Shown here: positions 1-8,070 of the stretch, piece by piece
How positions within the stretch are numbered: position 1 is the stretch's first letter
Layout of the letters: every line of letters starts with the position of its first letter
NCBI GenBank assembly: GCA_900552015.1
Contig: URXY01000016.1
Coordinates: 1-34,363, forward strand
Length of the DNA stretch: 34,363 nucleotides
Origin: an uncultured Eubacteriales bacterium
GTDB taxonomy: Bacteria > Bacillota > Clostridia > Oscillospirales > Oscillospiraceae
Direction of reading: 5' to 3'
Notes under the pieces: generated by a model
Database searches by the model: none
Seen by the model: the letters and a program-made list of their open reading frames with translations, nothing else
What the model was told of the DNA's origin: nothing
Translations under genes and position numbers: made by a program

Positions 1-581
1 ACCCCCCTTACACCCCCAAGAGAAAGGACGAGGGGAGCCCCCCTCGACCCCCGACATTGCAGGTCTGGGGCTTGAAGAGCTGCTCGGCCTGCGGAATCAG
101 GTGCGGTGTACATGGCTTCGCCATGAATCCCTGCGAGTCGTTACCGCTCTCAACCGCGCCTTACTATCGTGAGACGCGAGTGACGTTTGCTTGGCGGCAG
201 ACTGCCTACCGAATGCGGCATTGCTGACGCTCGCCGCATTGTGGAGACTGGCGGTAAACGGAAATTAGGCTGCACTCCTACAAGATAGGCAGAGCGGCAC
301 CCGCAAGGGGTGTGCCGCATCCGTAAGGCAGCAGAGCCGCCAACGGCTGCGCAACAGCGGATAGTAGAAGCACGCCAAATCGTATAGCAACACCCAACGC
401 GGCAACGCCGCGCGCAGGTACTTCCATTCCGGAGGCATAAAGGCCATTCAAGATTGAGACTGCCAATCTAAACGCCTTTCTTTTGGACGGGCGACGCCCA
501 TTTTCTTTCTCGGGAAAGAAAATGGGGGTCGTATTCGTGCAGCGCCTTTGGCGCTGCGTTCCCTCCGCGCCTGCGCGGAGT
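1..581. other. Gene-free, hairpin-rich intergenic stretch
   Basis: I find no convincing gene here: short open frames on both strands lack ribosome-binding sites and family resemblance. The stretch is dense in short perfect inverted repeats: 29-35/40-46, 111-116/120-125, 212-219/233-240, 294-300/312-318, 335-339/344-348, 398-403/407-412, 497-509/514-526 (13 bp with loop TCGG), 539-546/550-557 and 563-570/573-580. Most have loops of 2 to 5 bases, but 212-240 and 294-318 have larger loops and none is followed by a T run. It resembles the debris of small palindromic intergenic repeats rather than an RNA gene, but a structured RNA cannot be excluded. Confidence 0.6.
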
Positions 582-612
582 AAAAAGGGAGCCGGGAACC
601 GGCTCCCTTTTT
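582..612. terminator. Bidirectional intrinsic terminator after metG
   Basis: A perfect 14-bp stem (582-595 with 599-612) closes on a 3-base GAA loop. It has five A residues on one side and five T on the other, so it can work in both directions. It starts 2 bases beyond the metG stop codon. Confidence 0.85.
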
Positions 613-614
613 GT

Positions 615-2579
615 TTAGCAGAGTTTCGCGCCAGCAGGAATTTTATCATCCACCATAATAAGGTTGAGGACCTCCTCACCCTTCTCGGTGTGGACAGCAG
701 AGAGCAGCATGCCGCAGCTCTCAAGCCCCATCATCTTGCGCGGGGGCAGGTTGACGATGGCGACGAGCGTCTTGCCGACGAGCTCTTCGGGCTTGTACCA
801 CTTGTGGATGCCGGAGAGGATCTGGCGGTCGGTGCCGGTGCCGTCGTCGAGCGTGAAGCGCAGGAGCTTTTCGCTCTTCTTCACGGCCTCGCAGGCCTTG
901 ACCTTGACGGCGCGGAAGTCGGACTTGCAGAACGTGTCGAAATCGACCTTTTCCTCCGCCATCGGCTCAAACTCCATCGCGGGGAGGGCAGCCTTCTTCT
1001 GCGCCTCCTGAATGGCCTCCAGCTCTTCGAGCGCCTTCTGCGCGTCGACGCGCGGGAAGATGGCCTCGCCCTTGCGGACGGTGACAGTGGGATTCAGGCT
1101 GCCCCACTTCGCGGCGCTGTCCCAATCGCGGCAGCACGCGCACGCGCCGATCTGCGCGAAGATCTTCTCGCAGGAATCGGGGATGAACGGCGTGAGCAGC
1201 ACGGTGCAGATGCGGATGCTCTCGAGCAGGTTATACATGACGGAGGCAAGGCGGGGCTTGTTCGCCTCATCCTTGGCGAGCGCCCAGGGTGCGGTCTCGT
1301 CGATATACTTGTTGGCGCGCTGGATGCACTTGAAGATGAGCTCAAGCGCGTTCTGGAACTGGAACTTTTCCATCTCGGCTTCATACTTGCCGCGCAGCGC
1401 GGAGAGCTGAGAGATGAGCTCGTCGTCGAGCGCATCGGCCTGACGGCTTTCCGGCAGCGTGCCGCCGAAATATTTTTCGACCATGGCCGTCGTGCGGGAG
1501 ACGAGGTTGCCGAGGTCGTTGGCGAGGTCGACATTGATGGTGTTGATGAGCAGCTCATTCGAGAAGTTGCCGTCCGAGCCGAACGGGAACGTGCGTAGCA
1601 GGAAGAAGCGCAGCGCGTCCACGCCGAAGCGCTCGGCGAGCACATACGGGTCAACGACGTTGCCCTTGGACTTACTCATCTTGCCGCCGTCCATGACGAG
1701 CCAGCCGTGGCCGTAGACGTGCTTGGGGAGCGGCATGCCCATACTCATGAGCATCGCGGGCCAGATGATGGAGTGGAAGCGGACGATCTCCTTGCCGACA
1801 AAGTGCACGTCGGCGGGCCAGAACTTGTCGTAATCGTCGTACTTCTCGTTCATAAAGCCAAGCGCCGTGCAGTAGTTAAAGAGCGCATCGACCCAGACGT
1901 AAACGACGTGACCCGGGTCAAAGTCCACGGGGATGCCCCAGGTGAAGCTCGTGCGGGAGACGCAGAGGTCTTCAAGGCCCGGCTTGATGAAGTTGTTGAC
2001 CATCTCATTGACGCGAGAGGCGGGCTGGAGAAAGTCGGTGTCCTCAAGCAGGTGCTGCACGCGGTCGGCGTACTTGCTGAGCTTGAAGAAGTAGGCCTCC
2101 TCCTCGGCGTCCTCCACGTCGCGGCCGCAGTCGGGGCACTTGCCGTCAACGAGCTGGCTCTCGGTCCAGAAGCTCTCGCAGGGCTTGCAGTACTTGCCCT
2201 TGTAGGTGCCCTTGTAGATGTCGCCGTTGTCGTGCATCTTCTTGAAGATATTCTGGACGGCCGCAACGTGATAGTCGTCCGTCGTGCGGATGAAGCGGTC
2301 GTTCGAAATATTCATGAGCTTCCACAGATCGAGGATGCCCTTTTCGCCGCAGACGATGTTGTCGACGAACTGCTGCGGGGTCACGCCCGCGGCCTTGGCC
2401 TTATCTTCGATCTTCTGGCCGTGCTCGTCGGTGCCGGTCAGGAACATGACGTCATAGCCTGTCAGGCGCTTGTAGCGCGCCATCGCGTCGGTCGCTACGG
2501 TGCAGTAGGTGTGGCCGATGTGGAGCTTGTCGGAGGGGTAGTAGATGGGGGTCGTGATATAGAATTTCTTCTTGTCCAT
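615..2579 (-). CDS. metG: Methionyl-tRNA synthetase
   Basis: Class I aminoacyl-tRNA synthetase that charges tRNA-Met in the cytosol; 654 residues, a usual size for the long bacterial form. The HIGH signature is at residues 20-23 (HIGH). The metal-binding knuckle follows with CKPC and CPDC pairs around residues 127-147. The KMSKS loop (GGKMSKSKGN) lies near residue 300, and the anticodon-binding helical domain is around 380-500. The last ~100 residues (from VDFDTFCKSDFRAVKV) form the EMAP/Trbp111-type tRNA-binding domain found in the dimeric form. The start has an AGAGGAAAA ribosome-binding site nine or so bases upstream. It has its own promoter and a terminator directly after the stop, so it is probably monocistronic. 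I saw no T-box leader. Confidence 0.97.
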   Translation of the reverse strand: MDKKKFYITTPIYYPSDKLHIGHTYCTVATDAMARYKRLTGYDVMFLTGTDEHGQKIEDKAKAAGVTPQQFVDNIVCGEKGILDLWKLMNISNDRFIRTTDDYHVAAVQNIFKKMHDNGDIYKGTYKGKYCKPCESFWTESQLVDGKCPDCGRDVEDAEEEAYFFKLSKYADRVQHLLEDTDFLQPASRVNEMVNNFIKPGLEDLCVSRTSFTWGIPVDFDPGHVVYVWVDALFNYCTALGFMNEKYDDYDKFWPADVHFVGKEIVRFHSIIWPAMLMSMGMPLPKHVYGHGWLVMDGGKMSKSKGNVVDPYVLAERFGVDALRFFLLRTFPFGSDGNFSNELLINTINVDLANDLGNLVSRTTAMVEKYFGGTLPESRQADALDDELISQLSALRGKYEAEMEKFQFQNALELIFKCIQRANKYIDETAPWALAKDEANKPRLASVMYNLLESIRICTVLLTPFIPDSCEKIFAQIGACACCRDWDSAAKWGSLNPTVTVRKGEAIFPRVDAQKALEELEAIQEAQKKAALPAMEFEPMAEEKVDFDTFCKSDFRAVKVKACEAVKKSEKLLRFTLDDGTGTDRQILSGIHKWYKPEELVGKTLVAIVNLPPRKMMGLESCGMLLSAVHTEKGEEVLNLIMVDDKIPAGAKLC

Positions 2580-2634
2580 TGGTGTTTTCCTCTTTTCTGC
2601 CCGCGCCGAATGAAAGCGGGGCGTAATTATTTAC

Positions 2635-2664
2635 AGTCTACCACCGAAAGGGCGGTATTTGCAA
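2635..2664 (-). promoter_or_regulatory. Probable housekeeping promoter of metG
   Basis: On the minus strand TTGCAA (2659-2664) is followed after 18 bases by TAGACT (2635-2640), about 55 bases before the metG start codon. The two boxes are reasonable but not perfect matches to the sigma-A consensus. Confidence 0.5.
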
Positions 2665-2712
2665 GGTTTTACAGAATATTTCCCCAAAAGAAGAAAGCGC
2701 GGCGAAACTCCC

Positions 2713-2740
2713 TCAAAAAACGGCTTTGCCGCTTTTTTGA
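2713..2740. terminator. Terminator at the end of the six-gene operon
   Basis: Inverted repeat TCAAAAAACGGC (2713-2724), loop TTT, then GCCGCTTTTTTGA (2728-2740) with one bulged C. The A and T tracts make it usable from either side. It begins 2 bases past the stop of the deaminase gene. Confidence 0.75.
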
Positions 2741-2742
2741 AG

Positions 2743-3213
2743 TTATAGCGAGTCGTCCTCGTCGATCCATTTCTGCACGGGAACGATGTCGAATTCGGTT
2801 TCCGTGCGGCGGATGACGACCTCGTCGATGCCGGCATTGATGATCATGCGGCGGCACATGGGGCAGCTCGTCGCGTCGTGCAGCAGCTCGCCGCTGCGCG
2901 CGTCGCGGCCGACTAAGTAGATCGTCGCGCCGACCATGTCGCGCCGCTGGGCGGAGATGATGGCGTTCGCCTCGGCGTGGACGCTGCGGCAGAGCTCGTA
3001 GCGTTCGCCGCGCGGGACTTTGAGCTGCTCGCGCGTGCAGTAGCCGAGGTCGACGCAGTTTTTGCGTCCGCGCGGCGCGCCGTTGTAGCCGGTGGAGATG
3101 ATCTCGTCGTTTTTGACGATGATCGCGCCGTAGACGCGGCGCAGGCACGTCGCGCGCTCAAGCACCGTCTGCGCGATGTCTAAGTAGTAATTCCGCTTGC
3201 TGACACGCTCCAT
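2743..3213 (-). CDS. comEB: dCMP deaminase family protein (ComEB-like)
   Basis: Zinc-dependent deaminase of 156 residues, predicted to convert dCMP to dUMP, the substrate of thymidylate synthase. The zinc site is readable: H79-A-E81 (HAEAN), with E81 as the catalytic proton shuttle, and C117-P-M-C120 (CPMC). The substrate-side motif TGYNGAPRG at residues 41-49 is typical of deoxycytidylate deaminases rather than cytidine deaminases. The start is set by AAGGAGG seven bases upstream. It is the last gene of the operon, just before a terminator. Its presence with thymidine kinase in one operon points to a dTMP-supply role, one gene by deamination and one by salvage. ComEB is the Bacillus homologue name; no competence function is implied. 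Confidence 0.9.
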   Translation of the reverse strand: MERVSKRNYYLDIAQTVLERATCLRRVYGAIIVKNDEIISTGYNGAPRGRKNCVDLGYCTREQLKVPRGERYELCRSVHAEANAIISAQRRDMVGATIYLVGRDARSGELLHDATSCPMCRRMIINAGIDEVVIRRTETEFDIVPVQKWIDEDDSL

Positions 3214-3259
3214 ATCGAGTCCTCCTTGTATTGATGAGAAAGAATATTACAATTTGCTA

Positions 3260-3601
3260 TCAGAATTCGTGCTCGCAGTACGGGCAGCGGCCGTAGTCAA
3301 AGTCGAGCACCGCGCCGCAGACGGGGCACTTTTTGCGCGGCAGGCCGCCCGGCGCGTCGGGCGGGAGATAGCCGGAGCCAGTCTTTGCCTCGTCCGCCGT
3401 GCCCGCGAATTTGTCGCTGCCGGGCTGGAAGAATTCGAGCTTTCCGCACTTGGGGCAGGCGTAAATTTCAATTTCCATCGCGCCCGCGAAGAGATTCGGC
3501 AGATCGCCGAGCACCCAGCCGGTCTGGCCGAGTTGGAATTTTTCACGCTTGATAAAGCGCATCCCCGCGCCGCAGCGCAGGCAGTTGAGTTGATTCGCCA
3601 T
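3260..3601 (-). CDS. Small protein with four CxxC zinc knuckles
   Basis: A 113-residue protein I cannot assign to a function. It has four CxxC pairs: CLRC near residue 7, CPKC in the middle (YACPKCGKLEFF), and CPVC plus CPYC in the last 25 residues. This suggests two zinc-ribbon modules, one at each end or one split. The central stretch between knuckles is rich in Gly and Pro (residues ~70-90) and probably flexible. The start codon lies one base after the stop of the upstream radical SAM gene, and the ribosome-binding site AGGGGG sits inside the end of that gene, so the two are translationally linked. Similar short zinc-ribbon proteins are often of unknown role; nucleic-acid or protein binding is only a guess. 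Confidence 0.75.
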   Translation of the reverse strand: MANQLNCLRCGAGMRFIKREKFQLGQTGWVLGDLPNLFAGAMEIEIYACPKCGKLEFFQPGSDKFAGTADEAKTGSGYLPPDAPGGLPRKKCPVCGAVLDFDYGRCPYCEHEF

Positions 3602-3602
3602 C

Positions 3603-4475
3603 CTATACCCCCTGTAGGTCGAAAACGGGTGTGTATTCCTCTTTGGCGCTCGAGAGCTCCTGACAAAAGCCGTCGGTCAGGCCGCAGTCGCGCATGTACT
3701 GCACCGCCGTGCGGTACTCGCGCTCATTGAGGCGCCGCGCGAGCGCGCCGGTCGCGCCGGACTGCGGCGTATACTGGCTCATGAGCGAAAAGAGCACGGT
3801 CTTTGGCGGGAAGTGGGACGAGACATAGTCGATGACACGCTTGGTGTTCTCCATCTGCCCCGGCAGGACGAGGTGGCGCAATATGACGCCGGAGCGCATC
3901 AGCCCGTCGTCCCCGATTTTGTATGCCCCGACCTGACGCACCATCTCGTCGATGGCCGCGGCGGCAACTTCAAAGTAGTCCGGCGCAGCGGAAAGCTCGC
4001 GCGCGGGGCGTTCCATGGCGTATTTTAAGTCGGGCAGGTAGATCTGCACCTTACCCTCAAGCGTTCTGAGCGTTTCCACGCGCTCGTAGCCGCCGCTGTT
4101 CCACACAACGGGGACGGGAAGCGGCTTACGCAGCGCTTCGAGCACCCAGGGGGTGAAGTGCGTGGGCGTGACAAGATCGATGCAGTGCGCGCCCTGCGAA
4201 ACGAGGTCTTCCATAATCTCGCGCAGATGTGCCGGCGTAATGACCTTGCCGAAATTCTCGTGGCTGATGCGCCCGTTCTGGCAGAACACGCAGCCCAAAT
4301 TGCAGCCCGAAAAGAAGATGCAGCCCGCGCCGTTTTTACCGCTGAACACCGGCTCTTCCCAGAGGTGCAGCATGGCGCGCGCGACAACGATCCCCGCGGG
4401 CATCCGGCACACGCCGCCCGATAATTCCCCCGTGCGCTCCGCGCCGCAGCGGCGGGGGCAGATCTCGCAGCGCAT
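3603..4475 (-). CDS. PflX-like radical SAM protein
   Basis: A 290-residue radical S-adenosylmethionine enzyme of the COG1313/PflX type (pyruvate-formate-lyase-activase-like). The [4Fe-4S] motif is C58-NLG-C62-VF-C65, set in FFSGCNLGCVFCQN as expected for this family. An N-terminal Cys cluster (MRCEICPRRCG plus C23) is also a family feature and may bind metal. The substrate is not established for the family, and no glycyl-radical enzyme is encoded nearby, so a true activase role is doubtful. I chose the ATG at 4475 because the family N-terminus MRCEICPR begins there and it shares one base with the thymidine kinase stop (TGATG); the open frame reaches further upstream but without homology. Confidence 0.88.
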   Translation of the reverse strand: MRCEICPRRCGAERTGELSGGVCRMPAGIVVARAMLHLWEEPVFSGKNGAGCIFFSGCNLGCVFCQNGRISHENFGKVITPAHLREIMEDLVSQGAHCIDLVTPTHFTPWVLEALRKPLPVPVVWNSGGYERVETLRTLEGKVQIYLPDLKYAMERPARELSAAPDYFEVAAAAIDEMVRQVGAYKIGDDGLMRSGVILRHLVLPGQMENTKRVIDYVSSHFPPKTVLFSLMSQYTPQSGATGALARRLNEREYRTAVQYMRDCGLTDGFCQELSSAKEEYTPVFDLQGV

Positions 4476-5068
4476 CAGTCGCCCGTGCCCTGACCGTTGA
4501 AGTCGGGGCCGAGGTCGCCGAGCATCCAGTGCTTGCGGCACAGGCCGATGTACTGGTCGTTCGCGCCGATGACGACCTGCGCGCCCTGCTTGACGACGCG
4601 GCCGTTTTCATCAAAGCGGGCGTTGAAGGCGGCCTTCTTGCCGCACCAGCAGATGGTCTTGACCTCTTCTAACTTGTCGGCCATGACAAGCAGCTCATAG
4701 CTGCCGGGGAAGAGGTCGCCCTTGAAGTCGGCGCGCAGCCCGTAGCAGAGGACGGGGATGCCGCAGTCGTCGACGAGATGGACGAGGTATAAGACCTCCT
4801 CCTTTGTCAAAAACTGCGCCTCGTCGACGATGATGCAGGCGTTTTTCTTGAGCTCCTCCTCGTCCATCTGCCGCATCTCGTGGAAGTAGACGCAGGGATA
4901 TTCGAGGCCGATGCGCGAGTGCACCATGTGGTCGCCGTCGCGCGTGTCGAGCTGGGGCTTGCAGAGGAGCGTCTTCTGCCCGCGCTCTTCGTAGTTGAAG
5001 CGCGCCATCAGCGCGTTGGCCGTCTTGCTCGAGCCCATCGCGCCGTATTTGAAGTAAAGCTGTGCCAT
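4475..5068 (-). CDS. tdk: Thymidine kinase (type II)
   Basis: Cytosolic salvage enzyme phosphorylating thymidine to dTMP; 197 residues, normal for the TK1-like family. The P-loop is GAMGSSKT (residues 9-16). The Mg/catalytic motif DEAQF is at 82-86. The zinc ligands appear to be C140, C142, C177 and H180, so the structural zinc site uses a CxC plus CxxH arrangement rather than the four cysteines I would expect in many homologues. The lasso-loop region with YIGLCRKHW follows. The start at 5068 matches the family N-terminus (MAQLYFKYGAMGSSK) and has GAGGGAGAA upstream; a longer frame exists but is not supported. It lies 19 bases after mutY and overlaps the next gene by one base. Confidence 0.94.
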   Translation of the reverse strand: MAQLYFKYGAMGSSKTANALMARFNYEERGQKTLLCKPQLDTRDGDHMVHSRIGLEYPCVYFHEMRQMDEEELKKNACIIVDEAQFLTKEEVLYLVHLVDDCGIPVLCYGLRADFKGDLFPGSYELLVMADKLEEVKTICWCGKKAAFNARFDENGRVVKQGAQVVIGANDQYIGLCRKHWMLGDLGPDFNGQGTGD

Positions 5069-5087
5069 GGTCGTTGTTCTCCCTCTC

Positions 5088-6149
5088 TTATTGCAGCCGC
5101 GCGCGAACGAGCGCGGCAAATTTCTTGAATGCGGTGGGGATGGCGGCGGCGTCGAACGCCGCGGCGTCCGCCCAGAATAGATCGTCGTTTTCGCCCGTCA
5201 CGTCGGCGAAATATCCCTTCATGTCCCATTCGATATGGGTGAAGATGTGCTTCGCGCTGCCCGCGGGTTCGACAGTTTGCGCCGAAAGCCCCATCTGCGC
5301 AAGCGCAAGCGAAACGCCCGCCTCGTCGAGGTTCCCCAAAACGCTCGGGAATTCCCAGAGTGAGGCGAGAAGTCCCGTGTCTGCGCGCTTTCGCAGCGCG
5401 GCCTTGCCGTTTTGGAAGAGCAGCAGCACCGTGCGCTCTTCAATCTTGCGCGCCTTTTTCTTCGCGCGCACGGGTAAAATTTCCGTGAGACCGTTTTTAT
5501 ACGCCTCGCACATCATTCGCGCGGGGCAGATCTCGCACTTCGGCGCGCCGTTCGGCAGGCACACCGTTGCGCCGAGGTCCATCATCGCCTGATTGTACGC
5601 GCCGGGGCGGGCTAAGTCGATGGCGTCGTTGAGATGTGCGGTGAATTGCTTTCGTACCTTCGCGTCCATGATGTCGTCGGCGCAGCCGCTGACGCGCGCG
5701 GCGACGCGCAGCAGATTTCCATCCACCGCGGCGACCGGCTCGCCGAAGTTGATCGAGGCGATGGCGGCGGCGGTGTAGTCGCCGATGCCGGGGAGCGTTT
5801 TGAGACTTGCACAAGTGCGCGGCAACTCGCCGCCAAAGTCCGAGACGATGACCTTTGCCGCCTTTTGCAGATTCCGCGCCCGCGAGTAGTAGCCGAGCCC
5901 CTCCCAGAGCTTCAAGAGCCGTTCCTCCGGCACGGTGGCTAACGCCGCGGCGTCGGGCAGCTCTGCCATGAAGCGCTCGAAGTACGGAATGACGGCGCTC
6001 ACGCGCGTCTGCTGGAGCATGATCTCCGAGACCCACGTGCGGTACGGCGTGACGACGCTGCGCCATGGCAGCGTGCGGCCGTTTAAGTCATACCACGTGA
6101 GCAGCGGCGCGGTCAGGGCATTTAAGTTTTCCCAATGTTCTGTCATCAT
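5088..6149 (-). CDS. mutY: A/G-specific adenine DNA glycosylase
   Basis: Base-excision repair enzyme that removes adenine mispaired with 8-oxoguanine; 353 residues, typical. The catalytic Glu is E42 in SEIMLQQTRV. The helix-hairpin-helix LPGIGDYTAAAI is at 119-130 and the catalytic Asp is D143 in AAVDGNLLRV. The [4Fe-4S] cysteines are C197, C205, C208 and C214, so the first spacing is seven residues rather than the six of the E. coli enzyme. I believe this is common in Clostridia. The C-terminal third is the NUDIX-like 8-oxoG recognition domain. Two adjacent ATG codons (6149 and 6146) follow the upstream stop by one base, so the start is fixed within one residue and translation is probably coupled. 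Confidence 0.95.
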   Translation of the reverse strand: MMTEHWENLNALTAPLLTWYDLNGRTLPWRSVVTPYRTWVSEIMLQQTRVSAVIPYFERFMAELPDAAALATVPEERLLKLWEGLGYYSRARNLQKAAKVIVSDFGGELPRTCASLKTLPGIGDYTAAAIASINFGEPVAAVDGNLLRVAARVSGCADDIMDAKVRKQFTAHLNDAIDLARPGAYNQAMMDLGATVCLPNGAPKCEICPARMMCEAYKNGLTEILPVRAKKKARKIEERTVLLLFQNGKAALRKRADTGLLASLWEFPSVLGNLDEAGVSLALAQMGLSAQTVEPAGSAKHIFTHIEWDMKGYFADVTGENDDLFWADAAAFDAAAIPTAFKKFAALVRARLQ

Positions 6150-6150
6150 A

Positions 6151-6990
6151 TCATTTGTTGAAGCGCGCGGCGAAGCCGCAGCGGCGGCAGAGTTCTTCGG
6201 CGGGCTTCCGCCGGGAGAAGCCCTCGCGCAGAGCACACGCGCGCGGGGAGTTCAGAATTTCGTCAAGCGGCTGAGTGAAGAGGTTCCCCAGCGCCACATC
6301 GCCCTCGTGATCGAGGCAGCAGGGGACGACGGTGCCGTCGACAAGGACACCGAGCTGGTCGCGCAGACCGTAGCAGAACTGCGCACCGGATTCGTTGGCG
6401 CTCAGGTCGGGCCAGTCGAACTTGCCCGCGCGCTCCAAATACAGGTGGTCGCGCAGAAGAAAGCTGCCGTTTCGCATCTCGGGCCAGTTATCGCCTGTGC
6501 GGGAGCGCAGAAAGTCGAGAATTTCGCCGTTGCGCTCGTCCGCGCCGCCATCGTTCCAGAGGCGCAGCGCGACGATGATGCCCTTTTTCGCGGCCTTTTC
6601 CGCAAAGTCCCAGACCTGTGTCAGGTAAGAAAGCTCCTGCTCGTCTGCGCCGTCGTTGCCCTCAAAGCTGTGGAGCGAAACGCTGATCTTGTGAAGGCTC
6701 CCGGCATTCAGCAGCTCATCCGCGCGATTTTCAAGGAGCGTGCCATTCGTCGTGATGCACACCTTCATGCCGCGCGCGCCGGCGAGGGCGAAAAACGAGG
6801 AAAGCTCCGGGTGCAGCAGCGGCTCGCCCATCACGTGCAGATAGACGTACTGCACATACCCTTCGAGCCGGGAGAGAACGAGATCGAATTCTTCGGTGCT
6901 CATCGTGCGCGGCACACGCCGCGTCTTGGGGCAGAAGGAGCAGGCGAGGTTGCAGCGGTTTGTGATCTCGACATAGGCTTTTTTCAGCAT
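6151..6990 (-). CDS. Radical SAM protein with SPASM-like C-terminus
   Basis: A 279-residue radical SAM enzyme of unknown substrate. The cluster motif is C13-NLA-C17-SF-C20 in EITNRCNLACSFC. The core runs to about residue 180, with HVMGEPLLHPE and a TTNGTLL strand typical of the family. The C-terminus carries further cysteines (FCYG, VPCCLD, LCRRC) in the pattern of a SPASM/twitch auxiliary-cluster domain. The segment VLVDGTVVPCCLDHEGDVALGN is a hallmark, shown here only as its key residues V-D-G and P-C-C. Start 6990 is preferred over 7020 because AAAGGAG lies seven to eight bases upstream. It is the first gene of a six-gene operon. No precursor peptide gene is recognisable nearby, so a RiPP-maturase role is not supported. 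Confidence 0.87.
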   Translation of the reverse strand: MLKKAYVEITNRCNLACSFCPKTRRVPRTMSTEEFDLVLSRLEGYVQYVYLHVMGEPLLHPELSSFFALAGARGMKVCITTNGTLLENRADELLNAGSLHKISVSLHSFEGNDGADEQELSYLTQVWDFAEKAAKKGIIVALRLWNDGGADERNGEILDFLRSRTGDNWPEMRNGSFLLRDHLYLERAGKFDWPDLSANESGAQFCYGLRDQLGVLVDGTVVPCCLDHEGDVALGNLFTQPLDEILNSPRACALREGFSRRKPAEELCRRCGFAARFNK

Positions 6991-7040
6991 CGCGCGGCTC
7001 CTTTCGTGAAGATAGAACATTCGCTGTTAAAATTGCAAAT

Positions 7041-7064
7041 ATTTTACCACAACCGCGCGCGTTT
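7041..7064 (-). promoter_or_regulatory. Possible promoter of the mutY operon
   Basis: Minus strand TAAAAT (7041-7046) with a weak -35 (TTTCAA or TTTTCA) 16-17 bases upstream, in the divergent spacer with the metallo-hydrolase gene. Only the -10 is persuasive. Confidence 0.35.
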
Positions 7065-7078
7065 GAAAAGCCTTTCCC

Positions 7079-7107
7079 TTGCGTTGCGAGCGCGCGTCTG
7101 TTATAAT
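7079..7107 (+). promoter_or_regulatory. Promoter of the metallo-hydrolase gene
   Basis: TTGCGT (7079-7084), a 17-base spacer and a perfect TATAAT (7102-7107), 43 bases before the start codon. It lies back to back with the mutY-operon promoter. Confidence 0.7.
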
Positions 7108-7149
7108 CCTACGCGCAAAGCCATATCCCGCGCGCGAAAGGAGAAGCAC

Positions 7150-7926
7150 ATGAACGTCACCTTCATCGCCCACAGCGCATTTCTTGTCGAGTGGGACAAG
7201 TTCTACACGCTGTTTGACTATACCTACGAGCCGGATTATACCGGCGCGCTGCCGGAGCTGAACCCAGACAAGCCGCTGCTCGTCTTCGCGAGCCACAGCC
7301 ACGAGGACCACTTCGACGCCAAGGTGTTCACACTTTTGGAAAAGTACCCCGACGCGCGCTTTTTCGTCTCGCGCGATACGCGCCTCACCGAGCGCAAGCG
7401 GCAATGGCTGAACATCTCCGACGAAGCCTTTGCCCGCACGACCGTTCTGCGGCCCGACAGCATTTTGCTCACCGATGTCGCGGGCGAGGACTTAAGCATC
7501 CGCGCCATCAAGTCGACCGACATCGGCAACGCATATCTCCTGCGCTGCGAGGGGAAGATGGTCTACCACGGGGGCGACCTCAACTGGTGGGACTGGAAGA
7601 GCGAGGGCGAGGCGTATTGCAATAATATGGCCGCCCATTACCGCGCGGCGATCGAAAAGCTCGCCTCGGCGGTTGAAAACGAGGCGACGGACAATGCTAT
7701 CGCGCCCGAGATCACGGCGGCGATGGCGCCGCTTGACCCGCGCCTTGGTGAAGGCAGCGAGGGCCTCGGCATTGAGTATCTTTTGAAGAACGTGTCGGTG
7801 CGGCACGTCTTCCCGATGCACATGTGGAAAAAGTTCGAGGTCATCGACCGCTACGTCGCCGCGCATCTGGACGAAAAGGATATCGTCGCGCACATCACGC
7901 ACGACGACGAGACATTTGAGATTTGA
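7150..7926 (+). CDS. Metallo-beta-lactamase-fold hydrolase
   Basis: A 258-residue cytosolic protein with the metallo-beta-lactamase fold. The metal-binding signature H49-S-H51-E-D53-H54 is intact (ASHSHEDHFD). Later ligands are plausibly the Asp in YHGGDLNWW and the His in VFPMHMW, giving a dinuclear site. The segment between these (around residues 155-215) is rich in charged and Ala residues and looks helical. The sequence is closest in feel to the UlaG-like/general MBL-fold group rather than beta-lactamases, glyoxalases or RNases, but I cannot name a substrate. The start has AAAGGAG seven bases upstream. It stands alone between a good promoter and a strong hairpin, and is transcribed divergently from the mutY operon. 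Confidence 0.85.
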   Translation: MNVTFIAHSAFLVEWDKFYTLFDYTYEPDYTGALPELNPDKPLLVFASHSHEDHFDAKVFTLLEKYPDARFFVSRDTRLTERKRQWLNISDEAFARTTVLRPDSILLTDVAGEDLSIRAIKSTDIGNAYLLRCEGKMVYHGGDLNWWDWKSEGEAYCNNMAAHYRAAIEKLASAVENEATDNAIAPEITAAMAPLDPRLGEGSEGLGIEYLLKNVSVRHVFPMHMWKKFEVIDRYVAAHLDEKDIVAHITHDDETFEI

Positions 7927-7927
7927 A

Positions 7928-7971
7928 AGAGATAATGGGTATCCGGCTTTTGCCGGATACCCATTATCTCT
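7928..7971. terminator. Long perfect hairpin after the metallo-hydrolase gene
   Basis: A 20-bp perfect inverted repeat (7928-7947 with 7952-7971) around a TTTT loop starts right after the stop codon. There is no T run after it, so it may act as an mRNA-stabilising or processing structure. The next hairpin, with T residues, would do the terminating. Confidence 0.6.
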
Positions 7972-8003
7972 GCCTGCGATAAATCACGGGCCTGCTGTCC
8001 TGA

Positions 8004-8046
8004 AAAAAGAGGTATTTGCCGAACGCCGCGGCAAATACCTCTTTTT
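8004..8046. terminator. Bidirectional terminator between convergent genes
   Basis: Stem AAAAAGAGGTATTTGCC (8004-8020) with GGCAAATACCTCTTTTT (8030-8046). A and T tracts on both sides let it serve the suf operon from the right and the metallo-hydrolase gene from the left. Confidence 0.85.
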
Positions 8047-8070
8047 GTTCCTGTGATATTGGCTCGATGA

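Noticed and set aside
278..724. A minus-strand open frame of 148 codons and smaller frames near it
   Set aside because: It overlaps the end of metG and the hairpin-rich spacer, has no ribosome-binding site and an erratic composition.
1707..2816. A 369-codon open frame on the plus strand
   Set aside because: Antisense to metG and running through its promoter; low-complexity Val/Ala/Asp mirror translation.
5935..7149. An N-terminal extension of the metallo-hydrolase frame
   Set aside because: The extension is antisense to mutY and the radical SAM gene. A promoter and ribosome-binding site directly precede the ATG at 7150, where the fold begins.
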